This document shows, in pieces, positions 44,954 through 54,594 of a stretch of 64,000 bases of DNA. Under the pieces are notes generated by a model. The model had not been told where the DNA came from. It saw only the letters and a list, made by a program, of their open reading frames with translations, and ran no database searches. The position numbers and the translations under genes were made by a program. The stretch comes from Flammeovirgaceae bacterium (GTDB lineage Bacteria; Bacteroidota; Bacteroidia; Cytophagales; Cyclobacteriaceae), in contig JABMNK010000054.1 in assembly GCA_013204595.1 (NCBI GenBank), positions 39,827 to 103,826 on the forward strand, in the 5' to 3' direction. Positions within the stretch are counted from its first letter, which is position 1. Each line of letters begins with the position of its first letter.

Positions 44954-46179
44954 AGCAAACTATCGTCCTACTTATAGCATTGGTAATCGTCTCTTGTCAA
45001 GAGAAAAATACCAATAATAACAGCGCAACTGAGATGCCAAGCGCAATCATTTTACATGCCAGTGAATTTACTGAAGCTTCCGAACCATTGGTCACGAGCC
45101 ACCATGAAATTGAATTTTCAAGCGCTGGTTGGCTCTCCTTTGAAATGAATATTCAAACAGCCGGTAGGTATCAAGTCAAGGTCTACGGCACTAGCAAGGT
45201 CAATACCAAAACCTATATCGAAGATTATATAGATAATAAAGATAATCGCAACTATGATATTACAGGAAAGATGCCGCTGTCCGAAACTCCTTTCACAACC
45301 GTTGATGGTACCCCATTAAACAAAGGAGTCCATCGAATTAAACTGCATGTAGACGGTCCTGCCACTATTGAAAAAATAACTTTTAATTTGATGGTACCCC
45401 ATCAATCAACTGAGCTTACTTATGAGCAAAGCATGACTGGATCGCAATGGTCCTTGGTTTGGTCGGATGAATTTGATGGCACTATGATAGATACCACAAA
45501 ATGGAATTATGACGTCGGTAATTGGGGTTGGGGAAATAATGAACTTGAATATTATACAGTTGGCGAAAAGAAAAATGCCCGTATTGAAAATGGACATTTG
45601 ATTATAGAAGCGCTAAAAGATAAGACTGGAGATACTTGGACTTCCGCCCGATTGACCACCAGAGGCAATTCCTCCTTTCTGTATGGTAAAATAGAGGTCA
45701 AAGGAAAAGTTCCGAGTGCCAAAGGTACTTGGGCTGCCGGTTGGATGCTAGCGGATTCTTATATTGATGAACTTTCTTGGCCCTATTGCGGTGAAATAGA
45801 TATCATGGAAAGTGTTGGTTTTGAAATAGATAGTACAAATGGTAATGGTCTGGCCCATCTTACCGCACATACCGCCACCTATTATCACAAATTAAACAAT
45901 CAAATAAGTAGTGCTCCCGAGGTTAAAAACATGAGTGGTGAATTTCACTTATACGCCATCGAATGGAGCCCGAAAGAAATTAAAGGCTTTGTTGATGGCA
46001 TCCAATATTACACCTATGATAAAACGGCCGATGAGTTGGAATGGCCCTTCACAAAACCTCAAAATATCTTACTGAATTTAGCCATGGGCGGTGATTGGGG
46101 CGGATCCAGAGGTATGGATACCGTCATTACCTCTCAACAACTGCTCATTGACTATGTCCGCGTTTATTCGCTTAAATAA
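44950..46179 (+). CDS. GH16 beta-glucanase (laminarinase-like) lipoprotein with N-terminal carbohydrate-binding-like domain
   Basis: 409-residue lipoprotein (lipobox VSC16). Residues about 33-148 form a beta-sandwich resembling a CBM6/35-type module. The GH16 jelly roll starts at WSLVWSDEFDGTMIDTTKWN and has the retaining catalytic motif Glu282-x-Asp284-x-x-Glu287 in GEIDIMESVG, the sequence of beta-1,3-(1,4)-glucanases. WAAGWML and WPFTKPQNILLNLAMGGDWG line the cleft. It overlaps the sugar porter gene by four bases. There is no SusC/SusD pair, so the two genes may form a minimal glucan-use unit for laminarin-like substrates. Confidence 0.92.
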   Translation: MKQTIVLLIALVIVSCQEKNTNNNSATEMPSAIILHASEFTEASEPLVTSHHEIEFSSAGWLSFEMNIQTAGRYQVKVYGTSKVNTKTYIEDYIDNKDNRNYDITGKMPLSETPFTTVDGTPLNKGVHRIKLHVDGPATIEKITFNLMVPHQSTELTYEQSMTGSQWSLVWSDEFDGTMIDTTKWNYDVGNWGWGNNELEYYTVGEKKNARIENGHLIIEALKDKTGDTWTSARLTTRGNSSFLYGKIEVKGKVPSAKGTWAAGWMLADSYIDELSWPYCGEIDIMESVGFEIDSTNGNGLAHLTAHTATYYHKLNNQISSAPEVKNMSGEFHLYAIEWSPKEIKGFVDGIQYYTYDKTADELEWPFTKPQNILLNLAMGGDWGGSRGMDTVITSQQLLIDYVRVYSLK

Positions 46180-46210
46180 GCTTCCGAAGATAGTTTAGAA
46201 ACCATATAAA

Positions 46211-46246
46211 GCGATTCATTTTCCTGAGTTTAAGAAAAGGAATCGC
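46211..46246. terminator. Hairpin downstream of the GH16 gene
   Basis: GCGATTCATTTTC (46211-46223) pairs with GAAAAGGAATCGC (46234-46246) with one A-G mismatch and a 10-base loop. It has no T-run, so termination is uncertain; it may stabilise the 3' end. Confidence 0.45.
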
Positions 46247-46268
46247 CTTCTAAAAGCTATTTGATATG

Positions 46269-46301
46269 AGTTTCATAAGACATTTGATGTCTTATGAAAC
46301 T
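46269..46301. terminator. Perfect 15-pair hairpin between convergent genes
   Basis: AGTTTCATAAGACAT (46269-46283) and its exact reverse complement (46287-46301) flank a 3-base loop. It begins four bases after the stop of the leftward outer-membrane protein gene and serves both strands by symmetry. Only short T stretches follow, so it may act as a bidirectional terminator or an mRNA-stabilising stem. Confidence 0.65.
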
Positions 46302-46304
46302 TTA

Positions 46305-47426
46305 TTAAAGAGTGATTCCAAAAGAATAACCATGCAAATCAGGACCATTTCCTGTTGAGAACACATTGTTTAGGTCATAATTAAAGAATAAATCTATTCC
46401 GCGCCAGCCAAATTGGGCCCTTACGCCGTATCTGACATTATTAAGATAAAAATTGTTATTGTTTTTGTCCTTATTTCTTGATCCGCCTTCTTTATAAACG
46501 AATTTAGACCTACCGTACAATCTGTAACCCAAATAACCTCCTATACCGATTCTAATACCCTCCTCTCTCGACCTATAAACTTTTAGACTTCCCTTTTCAT
46601 TGACGTTGACATTGCGTTGACCTTTTGAAAAATCAATCAATGGTACCATAGAGATATTTAGATAATTGGCCACTAACTTACTTTTGATGGGGTCAATGTC
46701 ATTAATATTCGTCGGCATGACGAATCCGACCTCCGCTGCTCCTTGTACCACTTGATAGCTTGGATCTTGAAGTTTCCAATTGTACCAACTAATCCCTGCG
46801 CCCCATTCCAAAAACAAAGGACCTACTATTTGTGATTTATTAATGGTGTTAAACCCGACGTACCATGACCCCCAAGGTTTGAGCACATAGTCTTGATTTT
46901 GTGAGGACAGATTATTTAAGATACCCTTGGTCCATCCATTAATACCCAAGTCGATATTAAAATTATTAATTGTTTTCTTGTCACGCTCTTCTTTGTAAGT
47001 ATATCTATTGAAGTCCACATTTTCCCACTGCTCTTCCCATTCGTCTGCGATAACATCCCATTGCTCGTCAAATTCTTTTCCCTTTTTCAACCCATCTAGT
47101 TCAATTTTTATATTGCCTAACCGAATTTTTATATCTTCCCCAGTTTCGTATAGCACCACAGTATCTTTCAAGTATTTACCTCCCTTTAAATCCTCCCATT
47201 TGATCCTCTTCACTTCTTGAGCTTCGCTAATAGACTTGTTCACATCGTTGATCAATTGATTTAAGTCAAAGCGATCAAGATCCATCAGATCTTCTTTAGA
47301 TTCCGCATAAATGATCAATTTAGTGTTGTCTCCTAGTTCAATTATAAGCGAATCAGCGATAGGATTTGCCCAACATATCAGCGGTGAAAAAGCACCAATC
47401 AAAACTGCTATTTTAATTTTATTCAT
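46305..47426 (-). CDS. Probable outer-membrane beta-barrel protein, third gene of an ECF sigma operon
   Basis: 373 residues with a signal peptide (MNKIKIAVLIGAFSPLICWANP). The N-terminal half is charged and partly helical (about residues 25-160). The C-terminal half alternates polar and aromatic residues in strands such as WGSWYVGFNTI, FLEWGAGISWYNW, IRIGIGGYLGYRLYG and YGVRAQFGWRGIDLFFNYDL and ends in YSFGITL, as in small outer-membrane barrels. I do not recognise the family. It follows the anti-sigma-like gene by 27 bases and is likely under the same sigma control. Confidence 0.7.
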   Translation of the reverse strand: MNKIKIAVLIGAFSPLICWANPIADSLIIELGDNTKLIIYAESKEDLMDLDRFDLNQLINDVNKSISEAQEVKRIKWEDLKGGKYLKDTVVLYETGEDIKIRLGNIKIELDGLKKGKEFDEQWDVIADEWEEQWENVDFNRYTYKEERDKKTINNFNIDLGINGWTKGILNNLSSQNQDYVLKPWGSWYVGFNTINKSQIVGPLFLEWGAGISWYNWKLQDPSYQVVQGAAEVGFVMPTNINDIDPIKSKLVANYLNISMVPLIDFSKGQRNVNVNEKGSLKVYRSREEGIRIGIGGYLGYRLYGRSKFVYKEGGSRNKDKNNNNFYLNNVRYGVRAQFGWRGIDLFFNYDLNNVFSTGNGPDLHGYSFGITL

Positions 47427-47453
47427 CGTTAATATTTTTAAGTTTATCGTAGT

Positions 47454-48104
47454 TTAGTCTATCACCTTTGCCGGTTTCGAAACACGCAACAATTGATTCT
47501 TTACCTCACGTAAATCCCCAATCAATTCTGCAGGAGAAGAAGCCGTCGCAATGGCTACCCATTTATTTAGCTTTTGATAAGATGTCAAAGTCATTCTTGA
47601 AGTTGCTTCAGCTATATATGTGACCGTTATTTTATCATTTTTAATGGTCTTAAGATCAAATGATTTTAAAAAATCAGGAGAAGTCTTTGTGATCCCTTGG
47701 TATGATTTAGCTGCAATCGTTAAAAGGGGTTTTTCAACCTTGGTCATGATTACTTCCTTCTTTTGCTCAGCAACTTTTGAACCCGTTACTTCCAATTCAG
47801 ATTCCTCTTTGTCGTCAATCAAGGCAACCTCCACTTTAGGTTTATTGGCTAGCACTTGCGTCCCATCTGATAATGAAATATTGTTTGATCCAATGATCTC
47901 GGAATTGAGTGTGTTAAAAAAAGAAGCCCATAGCCACCAGCCCATAGCCATTAGTAACATAGCTGCCGCACGCCAAATCCAGTAATAGAAACGTGGTTTT
48001 GAACTTAACTGATTCATTACCTGTCCCCAACTGGCCGCATTTGGCTCAACTAAGAAGTCTTTACTTCCCGCTTTAAATACGTCATCAATTTTAGATAATT
48101 TCAT
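47454..48104 (-). CDS. Single-span membrane protein, probable anti-sigma factor
   Basis: 216 residues: a short cytoplasmic part (MKLSKIDDVFKAGSKDFLVE...), one membrane helix at about 40-62 (FYYWIWRAAAMLLMAMGWWL) and a periplasmic tail rich in Lys, Glu and Ser without a known fold. Position and topology are those of a Bacteroidota anti-sigma factor: it overlaps the ECF sigma gene by 14 bases. No zinc-binding anti-sigma motif (HxxxCxxC) is present, so the call rests on context and topology. Confidence 0.6.
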   Translation of the reverse strand: MKLSKIDDVFKAGSKDFLVEPNAASWGQVMNQLSSKPRFYYWIWRAAAMLLMAMGWWLWASFFNTLNSEIIGSNNISLSDGTQVLANKPKVEVALIDDKEESELEVTGSKVAEQKKEVIMTKVEKPLLTIAAKSYQGITKTSPDFLKSFDLKTIKNDKITVTYIAEATSRMTLTSYQKLNKWVAIATASSPAELIGDLREVKNQLLRVSKPAKVID

Positions 48105-48672
48105 GGTTTTTAGTTCTTGGCGCTTGATTATTAGTCAATACTGAAAGTTTTTTCTGCAATAAGGCTCTGGCCCTACTCAATTGCGATTTTGAAGTATTGA
48201 TCTCAATGTTTAATGTCTTGGCAATTTCAGCGTGTGAATACCCGTCAATTGCATAAAGATTGAAAACGGTACGATATCCTATCGGTAAACTCCTAATCAT
48301 CAGCATTAGTACCTCGGCATCATAGGTATCAAAGAAACTAACATCAACAATGTCTCCCCTATTTTCTAAATGTACTTCCATGAATACCACCTTATTTTTT
48401 TTTAGATACATCAAGCATTCATTGACCATAATGCGGCGAATCCATCCTTCCAAAGATCCTGCTGCTGTATACCGATCAATTTTACTCAAGACTTTGACCA
48501 TTCCTCCTACCATAATATGTTCTGCTTCAGACCTATCCTTGACATATCGAACGCATATTCCTAGCATTTTGGGTGCAAAATGTTCGAATAGTAATTTCTG
48601 AGCCCTAGCCTCGCTTTTTCTACATCTATTCAAAATTGATGCTTCCTCGAAAATATGTTTACTGTTAAGCAT
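48091..48672 (-). CDS. ECF-type RNA polymerase sigma factor
   Basis: 193 residues. Region 2 (about 22-95) has QKLLFEHFAPKMLGICVRYV and the -10 helix GSLEGWIRRIMVNECLMYLK. Region 4 (about 125-180) has IRSLPIGYRTVFNLYAIDGY followed by SHAEIAKTLNIEINTSKSQL, a clear helix-turn-helix. The acidic DAED-like patch of region 2 is replaced by RSEAEHIMVGGMVKVL, so it is a diverged member. It heads a leftward operon with an anti-sigma-like membrane protein and a barrel protein, which suggests envelope-stress or surface control. Confidence 0.9.
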   Translation of the reverse strand: MLNSKHIFEEASILNRCRKSEARAQKLLFEHFAPKMLGICVRYVKDRSEAEHIMVGGMVKVLSKIDRYTAAGSLEGWIRRIMVNECLMYLKKNKVVFMEVHLENRGDIVDVSFFDTYDAEVLMLMIRSLPIGYRTVFNLYAIDGYSHAEIAKTLNIEINTSKSQLSRARALLQKKLSVLTNNQAPRTKNHEII

Positions 48673-49130
48673 GTTAGTTCATTCCTAGACGTGATGCTGC
48701 ATTTGATTAAAAGGTTGCACCCTTCACTAGTTAAATTTTAATATGATAAAATTAAACTTTTAGTTTATTTCACTTGAAAAACAAAAAATAAATTGCAAAA
48801 GCCTATGAAATATCAAACGACTAAAAATTAAGTAAAACGTGAAAACCAGAAGTGAATTACCTCATTAATACCAAAAAGGTAGACAGATTGATTGCATTTT
48901 TAAAAAAAAAATAACCTTATCAATATAGCGCATCAATTCAACAAGAGATACTACTTTTAGATTATTTTAAATAAAATACGCTGCATGCATAATAAATTTA
49001 CCTAACTTTATATGCTGATAAAAAAAGAATATACGATCATCAAATCGTTATTTTTACTCAATTATTAGGCACAGACTGACATTAACTTATGTTTAATACA
49101 TTTCTAATTCCCTCTTATCCTTAAAATGAC
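48673..49130. other. 458-base AT-rich gap between divergent operons
   Basis: Separates the ECF sigma operon from the beta-oxidation operon and must hold promoters for both. TAACTTTA (49003-49010) is one base off the -7 consensus. No gene, repeat or hairpin worth naming was seen. Confidence 0.5.
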
Positions 49131-50975
49131 ATGAAAGACCCCAAATCTGACCCCGCATCACTTAGTGAACAAAATAAAAGACTCATTGGGGGTGGCTTTT
49201 TGGTAGCAGATCCAACCTCTGAAGAAATGTTTATTTCTGAAGAATTCACAGAAGAACAACTCATGATCAAGGAACTTGTGATCGACTTTTGTGTGAAAAA
49301 CATCCAGCAACCATTTTTTAAAAATGACCGTGAATTGGAAGCCACTAATCCCGAAGATCTCATGGAGGTCGTCCGTCTACTCAAAAAAGCAGGTGATTTG
49401 GGATTATGTGGGGTCAGTATTTCAGAAGAATATGGCGGAATGGGCTTGGACTTTAATACCAACATGTTATATAGTGAAGCACTAGCCTCTGGTTTTGCTT
49501 TTGCCACTACGCTTGGCGCCCAAACCTCTATTGGGTCCCTGCCTATTTATTATTACGGCAATGAACAACAAAAAAAACATTATCTTCCAGGCATCGCAAA
49601 AGGGGAGTTGATCGCTTCTTATGCCTTGACAGAGCCCAATTCAGGGTCAGATGCCAATTCAGGTAAAACCAAGGCAATCCTGATATCAGATGGCCAACAT
49701 TACCTACTCAATGGACAGAAAATATGGATTACCAATGGTGGTATTGCCCATGTATATGTCGTATTCGCTAAAATTGAAGATGACGATGATCTGTCTGCTT
49801 TTATAGTTGAAAGGACCTTCGAGGGATTCAGTGTGGGTCAGGAAGAAAAGAAAATGGGCATTAAGGCCTCTTCTACGGTTCAAATTTTCTTTGATAATTG
49901 CAAGGTACCGGCCAAAAACCTATTGGGTCAGCGTGGTGCGGGATTTAAAATGGCCTTGAATATTTTGAATACAGGTAGAATCAAAATTGGTGCGGGTGGT
50001 GTCGGTGCGGGTAAGTTTTCGGTGACACGAGGTATTGAATATGCCATCAAGCGCGAACAATTTGGACATTCCATTGGAGATTTCGGTGCCATCAAGCACC
50101 TTATTGGAAATATAGTAATGCAAACCTATGCACTAGAAACCGCCGTATACCGCACTGGACACAATGTCGATTTAAAAATTGAGGCATTGATTAAGGAAGG
50201 GCAAGATGATGGCCCTTCAAAATTAAATGGCGTGCGCGAATTTGCCATTGAATGTGCCATCCTAAAAGTCAAAGGATCCGAGTTAGCTTGTTCTGCAACG
50301 GATGAAGTCATGCAAATACATGGCGGCATGGGATATTCGGCAACATTGGGTCTGGAGATGGCTTATAGAGATTCAAGAATTACTAAAATTTATGAGGGTA
50401 CTAATGACATCAATTCTATGCTCTCAGTAGGTGAATTAATCAAAAGAAGTCTTAAAGAGAAAGCAATTGACTTACGCGCAGCTGGTAAAAAAATTCCAAG
50501 CTATCTATTACGTGAATTAATGCCTTTCGGGCGGACAGGAAAATGGCAGAAAGAATCTCGCTTAATTAAGGGTTTTAAATATACTTTTCTGCTGCTATTG
50601 GGAGCTGCGGGAAATAAATTAAGAAAAACACTAATCGACGAACAAGAAATTATCTTGAATTTGGCAACCATACTCTCAGATGTCTATCTAGCAGAAAGCC
50701 TGTACTTAAAAATTGAAAGGCTCAGCACAATAACAGATCAAAAAAGCGAACATTTTCTCGAGCAAGAAAAAATATTGAAACTCTATTTATACGAAGCTTT
50801 GGCAACCATCCGTAAGTCGACCGATGATGTGATTGCTAGTTTTGCACAAGGTTTTGAAAAAAGAAGCCTTCGCTTTTTGGCAGGCAAATTGCTTCCAACT
50901 TACGATCAAAATCCGAAAGAATTGAGACGGTCGATTGCCAATTATGCATTAAGGCATCAAAAATATCCATTTTAG
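49131..50975 (+). CDS. Acyl-CoA dehydrogenase, extended (VLCAD-like) type
   Basis: 614-residue FAD enzyme for the first step of beta-oxidation. The core (about residues 35-430) has ALTEPNSGSDANSGKTKAIL and WITNGGIAHVYVVFAKIED for FAD and substrate binding, and MQIHGGMGYSATLGLEMAYR. RITKIYEGTNDINSML follows, where the EGTND loop precedes the usual active-site area. A further 180-residue helical tail (about 435-614) is that of long-chain, VLCAD-like family members. Thiolase and hydratase/dehydrogenase genes follow on the same strand, a complete mitochondrial-style spiral. Long-chain specificity is inferred from size. Confidence 0.93.
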   Translation: MKDPKSDPASLSEQNKRLIGGGFLVADPTSEEMFISEEFTEEQLMIKELVIDFCVKNIQQPFFKNDRELEATNPEDLMEVVRLLKKAGDLGLCGVSISEEYGGMGLDFNTNMLYSEALASGFAFATTLGAQTSIGSLPIYYYGNEQQKKHYLPGIAKGELIASYALTEPNSGSDANSGKTKAILISDGQHYLLNGQKIWITNGGIAHVYVVFAKIEDDDDLSAFIVERTFEGFSVGQEEKKMGIKASSTVQIFFDNCKVPAKNLLGQRGAGFKMALNILNTGRIKIGAGGVGAGKFSVTRGIEYAIKREQFGHSIGDFGAIKHLIGNIVMQTYALETAVYRTGHNVDLKIEALIKEGQDDGPSKLNGVREFAIECAILKVKGSELACSATDEVMQIHGGMGYSATLGLEMAYRDSRITKIYEGTNDINSMLSVGELIKRSLKEKAIDLRAAGKKIPSYLLRELMPFGRTGKWQKESRLIKGFKYTFLLLLGAAGNKLRKTLIDEQEIILNLATILSDVYLAESLYLKIERLSTITDQKSEHFLEQEKILKLYLYEALATIRKSTDDVIASFAQGFEKRSLRFLAGKLLPTYDQNPKELRRSIANYALRHQKYPF

Positions 50976-51031
50976 CAGAGATAATAAACACAAATTATTC
51001 AATCAATTGAGCAGTATAAACAATTTTTATC

Positions 51032-52318
51032 ATGAATTCTTTACAAAAAGTAGTCATTATTGAAGGATGCAGAACTCCTTTTTTACGATCTGGAACAGAT
51101 TATATGGATTTGATGTCCTATCAACTCGGTGGATTTGCTATCAAAGGACTACTTAACAAAACAGGTATTGATCCAAAGCTTATTGATGGAGTCATTATGG
51201 GCAACGTCATATCGAATGTCAAGACTCCCAATCTAGCAAGAGAAGCAGCCTTAACCGCTGGTGTGCCCCACACTACGCCCTGCCGAACTGTCTCCCAGGC
51301 ATGCATCTCGGCCAATCGAGCTATTTCAGATGCCTGTCTTGAAATCATGACAGGAACATCCGATATTATGATCGCAGGAGGTATTGAGCATACTTCGGAC
51401 ACGCCTATTCAGTTTCCACGCAAAATGCGAAAGAAATTATTTCAGGCCCAACGCATCAGAACCATGGGCGATCAATTAAAATTTATTAGTAGTTTACGGC
51501 TCTCTGACTTTTTTCCTGAAAAGCCAGCGGTAGCCGAATATACAACCAATAGGATCATGGGCGTTGATTGTGATATCATGGCTGCCCGCTTTGAAATCAG
51601 TAGAGTCGATCAAGATGTATTTGCGGTACGCTCTCACCATTTAGCGGCGCAAGCACAAGCAGCAGGTCACTTGGATAAGGAAATGGTTGATGTCATGATC
51701 CCTCCCAAATTTAAAGCCATCACTACAGACAACGGCGTACGTGGCGATTCCGAATTAACAAAAATCGCTCGTTTAAAACCCGCTTTCGATCGCAAATTTG
51801 GTACCCTTACGGCTGCCAATTCTTCTTTTTTAACGGATGGAGCTAGTGCCGTGATGCTTATGTCTGAATCCAAAGCAAAAGAATTGGGCTTTTTGCCGAA
51901 AGCCGAAGTGGTAGATTTTGTATTCACAGGTCAGCGTTTAGAGGATGAATTATTACTAGGTCCTGCTTATGCGGTTTCACAGTTGTTGATGCGCCAAAAA
52001 TTAACATTGGCAGACTTAGATGTAATTGAATTCCATGAGGCCTTTGCTGGACAAATCCTTTCCAACTTGAAGGCCTTGGCTTCTGATGAGTATTCTCAAA
52101 AATATTTCGGACGAGAAAAGGCCCTTGGTGAAATCCCAATGGAGAAATTTAATTTATGGGGGGGCTCGTTATCGATAGGTCATCCATTTGGCGCCACGGG
52201 AGGTCGATTGGTCACGACTACTTGCAACAGATTGGCCCATGAAAAAGGTACCTATGGTTTATTGGCCGCTTGTGCAGCAGGCGCACATGGTCATGCTATG
52301 CTACTTAAGAACATTTAA
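51032..52318 (+). CDS. Acetyl-CoA acyltransferase (3-ketoacyl-CoA thiolase)
   Basis: 428-residue thiolase of the trifunctional-protein/FadI branch. Nucleophile Cys91 in TVSQACISANRA, His in EFHEAFAGQIL and in SIGHPFGATGGRL, and the second cysteine Cys414 in LLAACAAGAHGHAM complete the active site. The length, longer than the usual 390 of biosynthetic thiolases, fits FadI. It lies 56 bases after the acyl-CoA dehydrogenase gene and 25 bases before the bifunctional enzyme with which it would form a complex. Confidence 0.93.
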   Translation: MNSLQKVVIIEGCRTPFLRSGTDYMDLMSYQLGGFAIKGLLNKTGIDPKLIDGVIMGNVISNVKTPNLAREAALTAGVPHTTPCRTVSQACISANRAISDACLEIMTGTSDIMIAGGIEHTSDTPIQFPRKMRKKLFQAQRIRTMGDQLKFISSLRLSDFFPEKPAVAEYTTNRIMGVDCDIMAARFEISRVDQDVFAVRSHHLAAQAQAAGHLDKEMVDVMIPPKFKAITTDNGVRGDSELTKIARLKPAFDRKFGTLTAANSSFLTDGASAVMLMSESKAKELGFLPKAEVVDFVFTGQRLEDELLLGPAYAVSQLLMRQKLTLADLDVIEFHEAFAGQILSNLKALASDEYSQKYFGREKALGEIPMEKFNLWGGSLSIGHPFGATGGRLVTTTCNRLAHEKGTYGLLAACAAGAHGHAMLLKNI

Positions 52319-52343
52319 TTCTAATTAATAAAAATAAATCCCT

Positions 52344-54464
52344 ATGAAGTTAGCAGATTTTGTCACCATTGAAGTCAAAGAAAACATTGCCATCTGTTGG
52401 TTGGATCATCAATACGAAAAAATGAATGTCGTCTCTCCTGCCGTAATAGAGATCTTTGAAGAAATAGGCACCAAAGTACTCAGCCAGGACGATATTCATG
52501 CCGTCATCTTCATCAGCCGCAAAAAAGATTTCATGGCAGGAGCTGATATCAAATCTTTTCAAATTGAGAAAAAAGGTGATTTCAGGCCCTTTCAAGCCAA
52601 GGGACACGCCGCATTGGCCCTCATTGAACAATCCAAAAAACCTTTTGTGGCCGCTATTCACGGTACCTGTGTAGGATTAGGTACTGAGTTGGCGCTAGCC
52701 TGCCATGGCCGCATTGCTACCAGTGCCTCACGAACCAAACTTGGGTTACCTGAAGTGCAACTGGGATTACTGCCTGGTGGTGGTGGTACTCAGCGACTTC
52801 CGAGACTGATTGGTATTCAAAAGGCCCTTGACATGATGCTAACTGGCAAACAGATCAATGCCTTTCGCGCCAAAAAAATGGGCCTAATTGATGAGATCAC
52901 CGATGACGGAAAATTACTACAAGCGGCTATGTTGATGGCCAAAAGTTTAATTAAAAAGCCCATACAGCGTACCTCTAAACTAACATTCATTGAAAAGATG
53001 CTTGAAAGTGTTCTTTTAAGAGGTGTAGTATTTAGTCAGGCCAAAAAAATAGCGGAAAGACAATCTCAAGGCAACTATCCTGCCATACCTGCCATCATTG
53101 ATTGCGTGGAAACGGGTATTAAAAAAGGGGCAGCAGCGGGTTATGAAAAAGAATTGGAAGGCTTTGAACGTTTGATGCTCACTCCCGAAAGTGCGGCTTT
53201 ACGAGCCCTCTTTTTTGGAATGACGCGAAACAAGAAAAATCCTTACCCAAATGCAGTTTCACTACAAAACTTGGGTATGATTGGGGCTGGATTCATGGGT
53301 GCTGGTATTGCTGAAGTCAGCGCTACAAAAGGCATTAATGTGTTTCTCAAAGACATCAATCAAGACATGCTGACGCGTGCCTATCAACAAATCTGGAAAG
53401 GCATCGCTAGAAAACTAGGATTTAAAGCACTATCTAAGGTTGAGGCCGAGCAGCAAATCGGACGAGTAAACGGACAACTAACTTATGATAACTTTGATAA
53501 GGTAGCTATCGTGATAGAAGCGGTCCTTGAACGAATGGATGTCAAAAAACAAGTAATAGAGGAAATTCAAACACATTGCAAAAAAGAGGTAATCATTGCC
53601 TCAAATACTTCTTCATTGTCCGTCACAGAGATGTCAACATTTGCTAAATATCCTGAGCATGTGATCGGTATGCATTACTTCTCCCCTGTTCCCAAAATGC
53701 CGCTATTGGAAATAGTAAAGACGGATCAAACGGCCGATTGGGTGATTGCCTCTTGTTATGATATGGGGATCAAACAAGGCAAAACATGCATCGTCGTAAA
53801 AGATGGCTCCGGCTTCTATGTCAATCGTATCCTCGCCCCATATACAAACGAATGCCTACTGATGATAGACGAAGGTCTTGGGATCCAGGCTATTGATCAG
53901 GCACTAAAGAAAAAAGGATTCCCGGTGGGGCCCATATCGCTCCTTGATGAAGTCGGTCTAGACATCGCGGCACATGTCACAGAAAGTTCAAAGAAAAACG
54001 TCATCGGGCGTCCCGGTTTCGAAGTCTCTGAGGCAGTCGTCAAAATGAATGCCGATGGTCGAAAGGGGCGAAAAAACAAAAAAGGATTTTTTAAGTATGA
54101 CAACAAAGGAAAAAAGAACGGGGTAGATAAGGCAGCTTATGGCTATTTCAAAGGTCAAGGAGATCAGCATCTATCGGTCGAAGATATTCAAGATCGCGCT
54201 ATTTTGTTGATGCTCAACGAAGCGGTACTTTGTCTAGAGGAAGGTGTAATTGCCAATCCTACGGATGGTGACCTTGGCGCAGTCTTCGGAATTGGTTTTT
54301 TACCGTATACCGGAGGACCCTTCCGCGCGTTAGACACATGGGGTATTGCCAAGATAGTGGAACGGATGGAGGGATTTCGTTCGACCTATGGGGAGCGCTT
54401 TGTTCCAGCAAAGACATTGCTCAAAATGGCTCAAGAAGGAAGTACTTTTTATTCGGCAGGTTGA
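52344..54464 (+). CDS. Bifunctional enoyl-CoA hydratase/3-hydroxyacyl-CoA dehydrogenase (FadB/FadJ type)
   Basis: 706 residues. The N-terminal crotonase domain (about 5-190) has FMAGADIKSFQIEKKGDF, HGTCVGLGTELALACHGRIA and GLPEVQLGLLPGGGGTQRLP, with the two acidic residues of the hydratase site. The NAD-binding dehydrogenase (about 310-500) starts LGMIGAGFMGAGIAEVSATK and contains VIGMHYFSPVPKMPLLEIVK with the catalytic His. Two helical dimerisation repeats close the protein (GSGFYVNRILAPYTNECL and EAVLCLEEGVIANP). This is the alpha subunit of the beta-oxidation complex with the thiolase. Confidence 0.95.
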   Translation: MKLADFVTIEVKENIAICWLDHQYEKMNVVSPAVIEIFEEIGTKVLSQDDIHAVIFISRKKDFMAGADIKSFQIEKKGDFRPFQAKGHAALALIEQSKKPFVAAIHGTCVGLGTELALACHGRIATSASRTKLGLPEVQLGLLPGGGGTQRLPRLIGIQKALDMMLTGKQINAFRAKKMGLIDEITDDGKLLQAAMLMAKSLIKKPIQRTSKLTFIEKMLESVLLRGVVFSQAKKIAERQSQGNYPAIPAIIDCVETGIKKGAAAGYEKELEGFERLMLTPESAALRALFFGMTRNKKNPYPNAVSLQNLGMIGAGFMGAGIAEVSATKGINVFLKDINQDMLTRAYQQIWKGIARKLGFKALSKVEAEQQIGRVNGQLTYDNFDKVAIVIEAVLERMDVKKQVIEEIQTHCKKEVIIASNTSSLSVTEMSTFAKYPEHVIGMHYFSPVPKMPLLEIVKTDQTADWVIASCYDMGIKQGKTCIVVKDGSGFYVNRILAPYTNECLLMIDEGLGIQAIDQALKKKGFPVGPISLLDEVGLDIAAHVTESSKKNVIGRPGFEVSEAVVKMNADGRKGRKNKKGFFKYDNKGKKNGVDKAAYGYFKGQGDQHLSVEDIQDRAILLMLNEAVLCLEEGVIANPTDGDLGAVFGIGFLPYTGGPFRALDTWGIAKIVERMEGFRSTYGERFVPAKTLLKMAQEGSTFYSAG

Positions 54465-54594
54465 TAAATAGATAGCTCAAAAGTACCGTTGGAAAGACAT
54501 CAAAGGAGCGAATCAGCAAACATTAAGTCATTATCCAGAAATAATTCTGTTGAATTTTCCTTTTATTATTTAAATTAGAAATAAATTAAAACAT

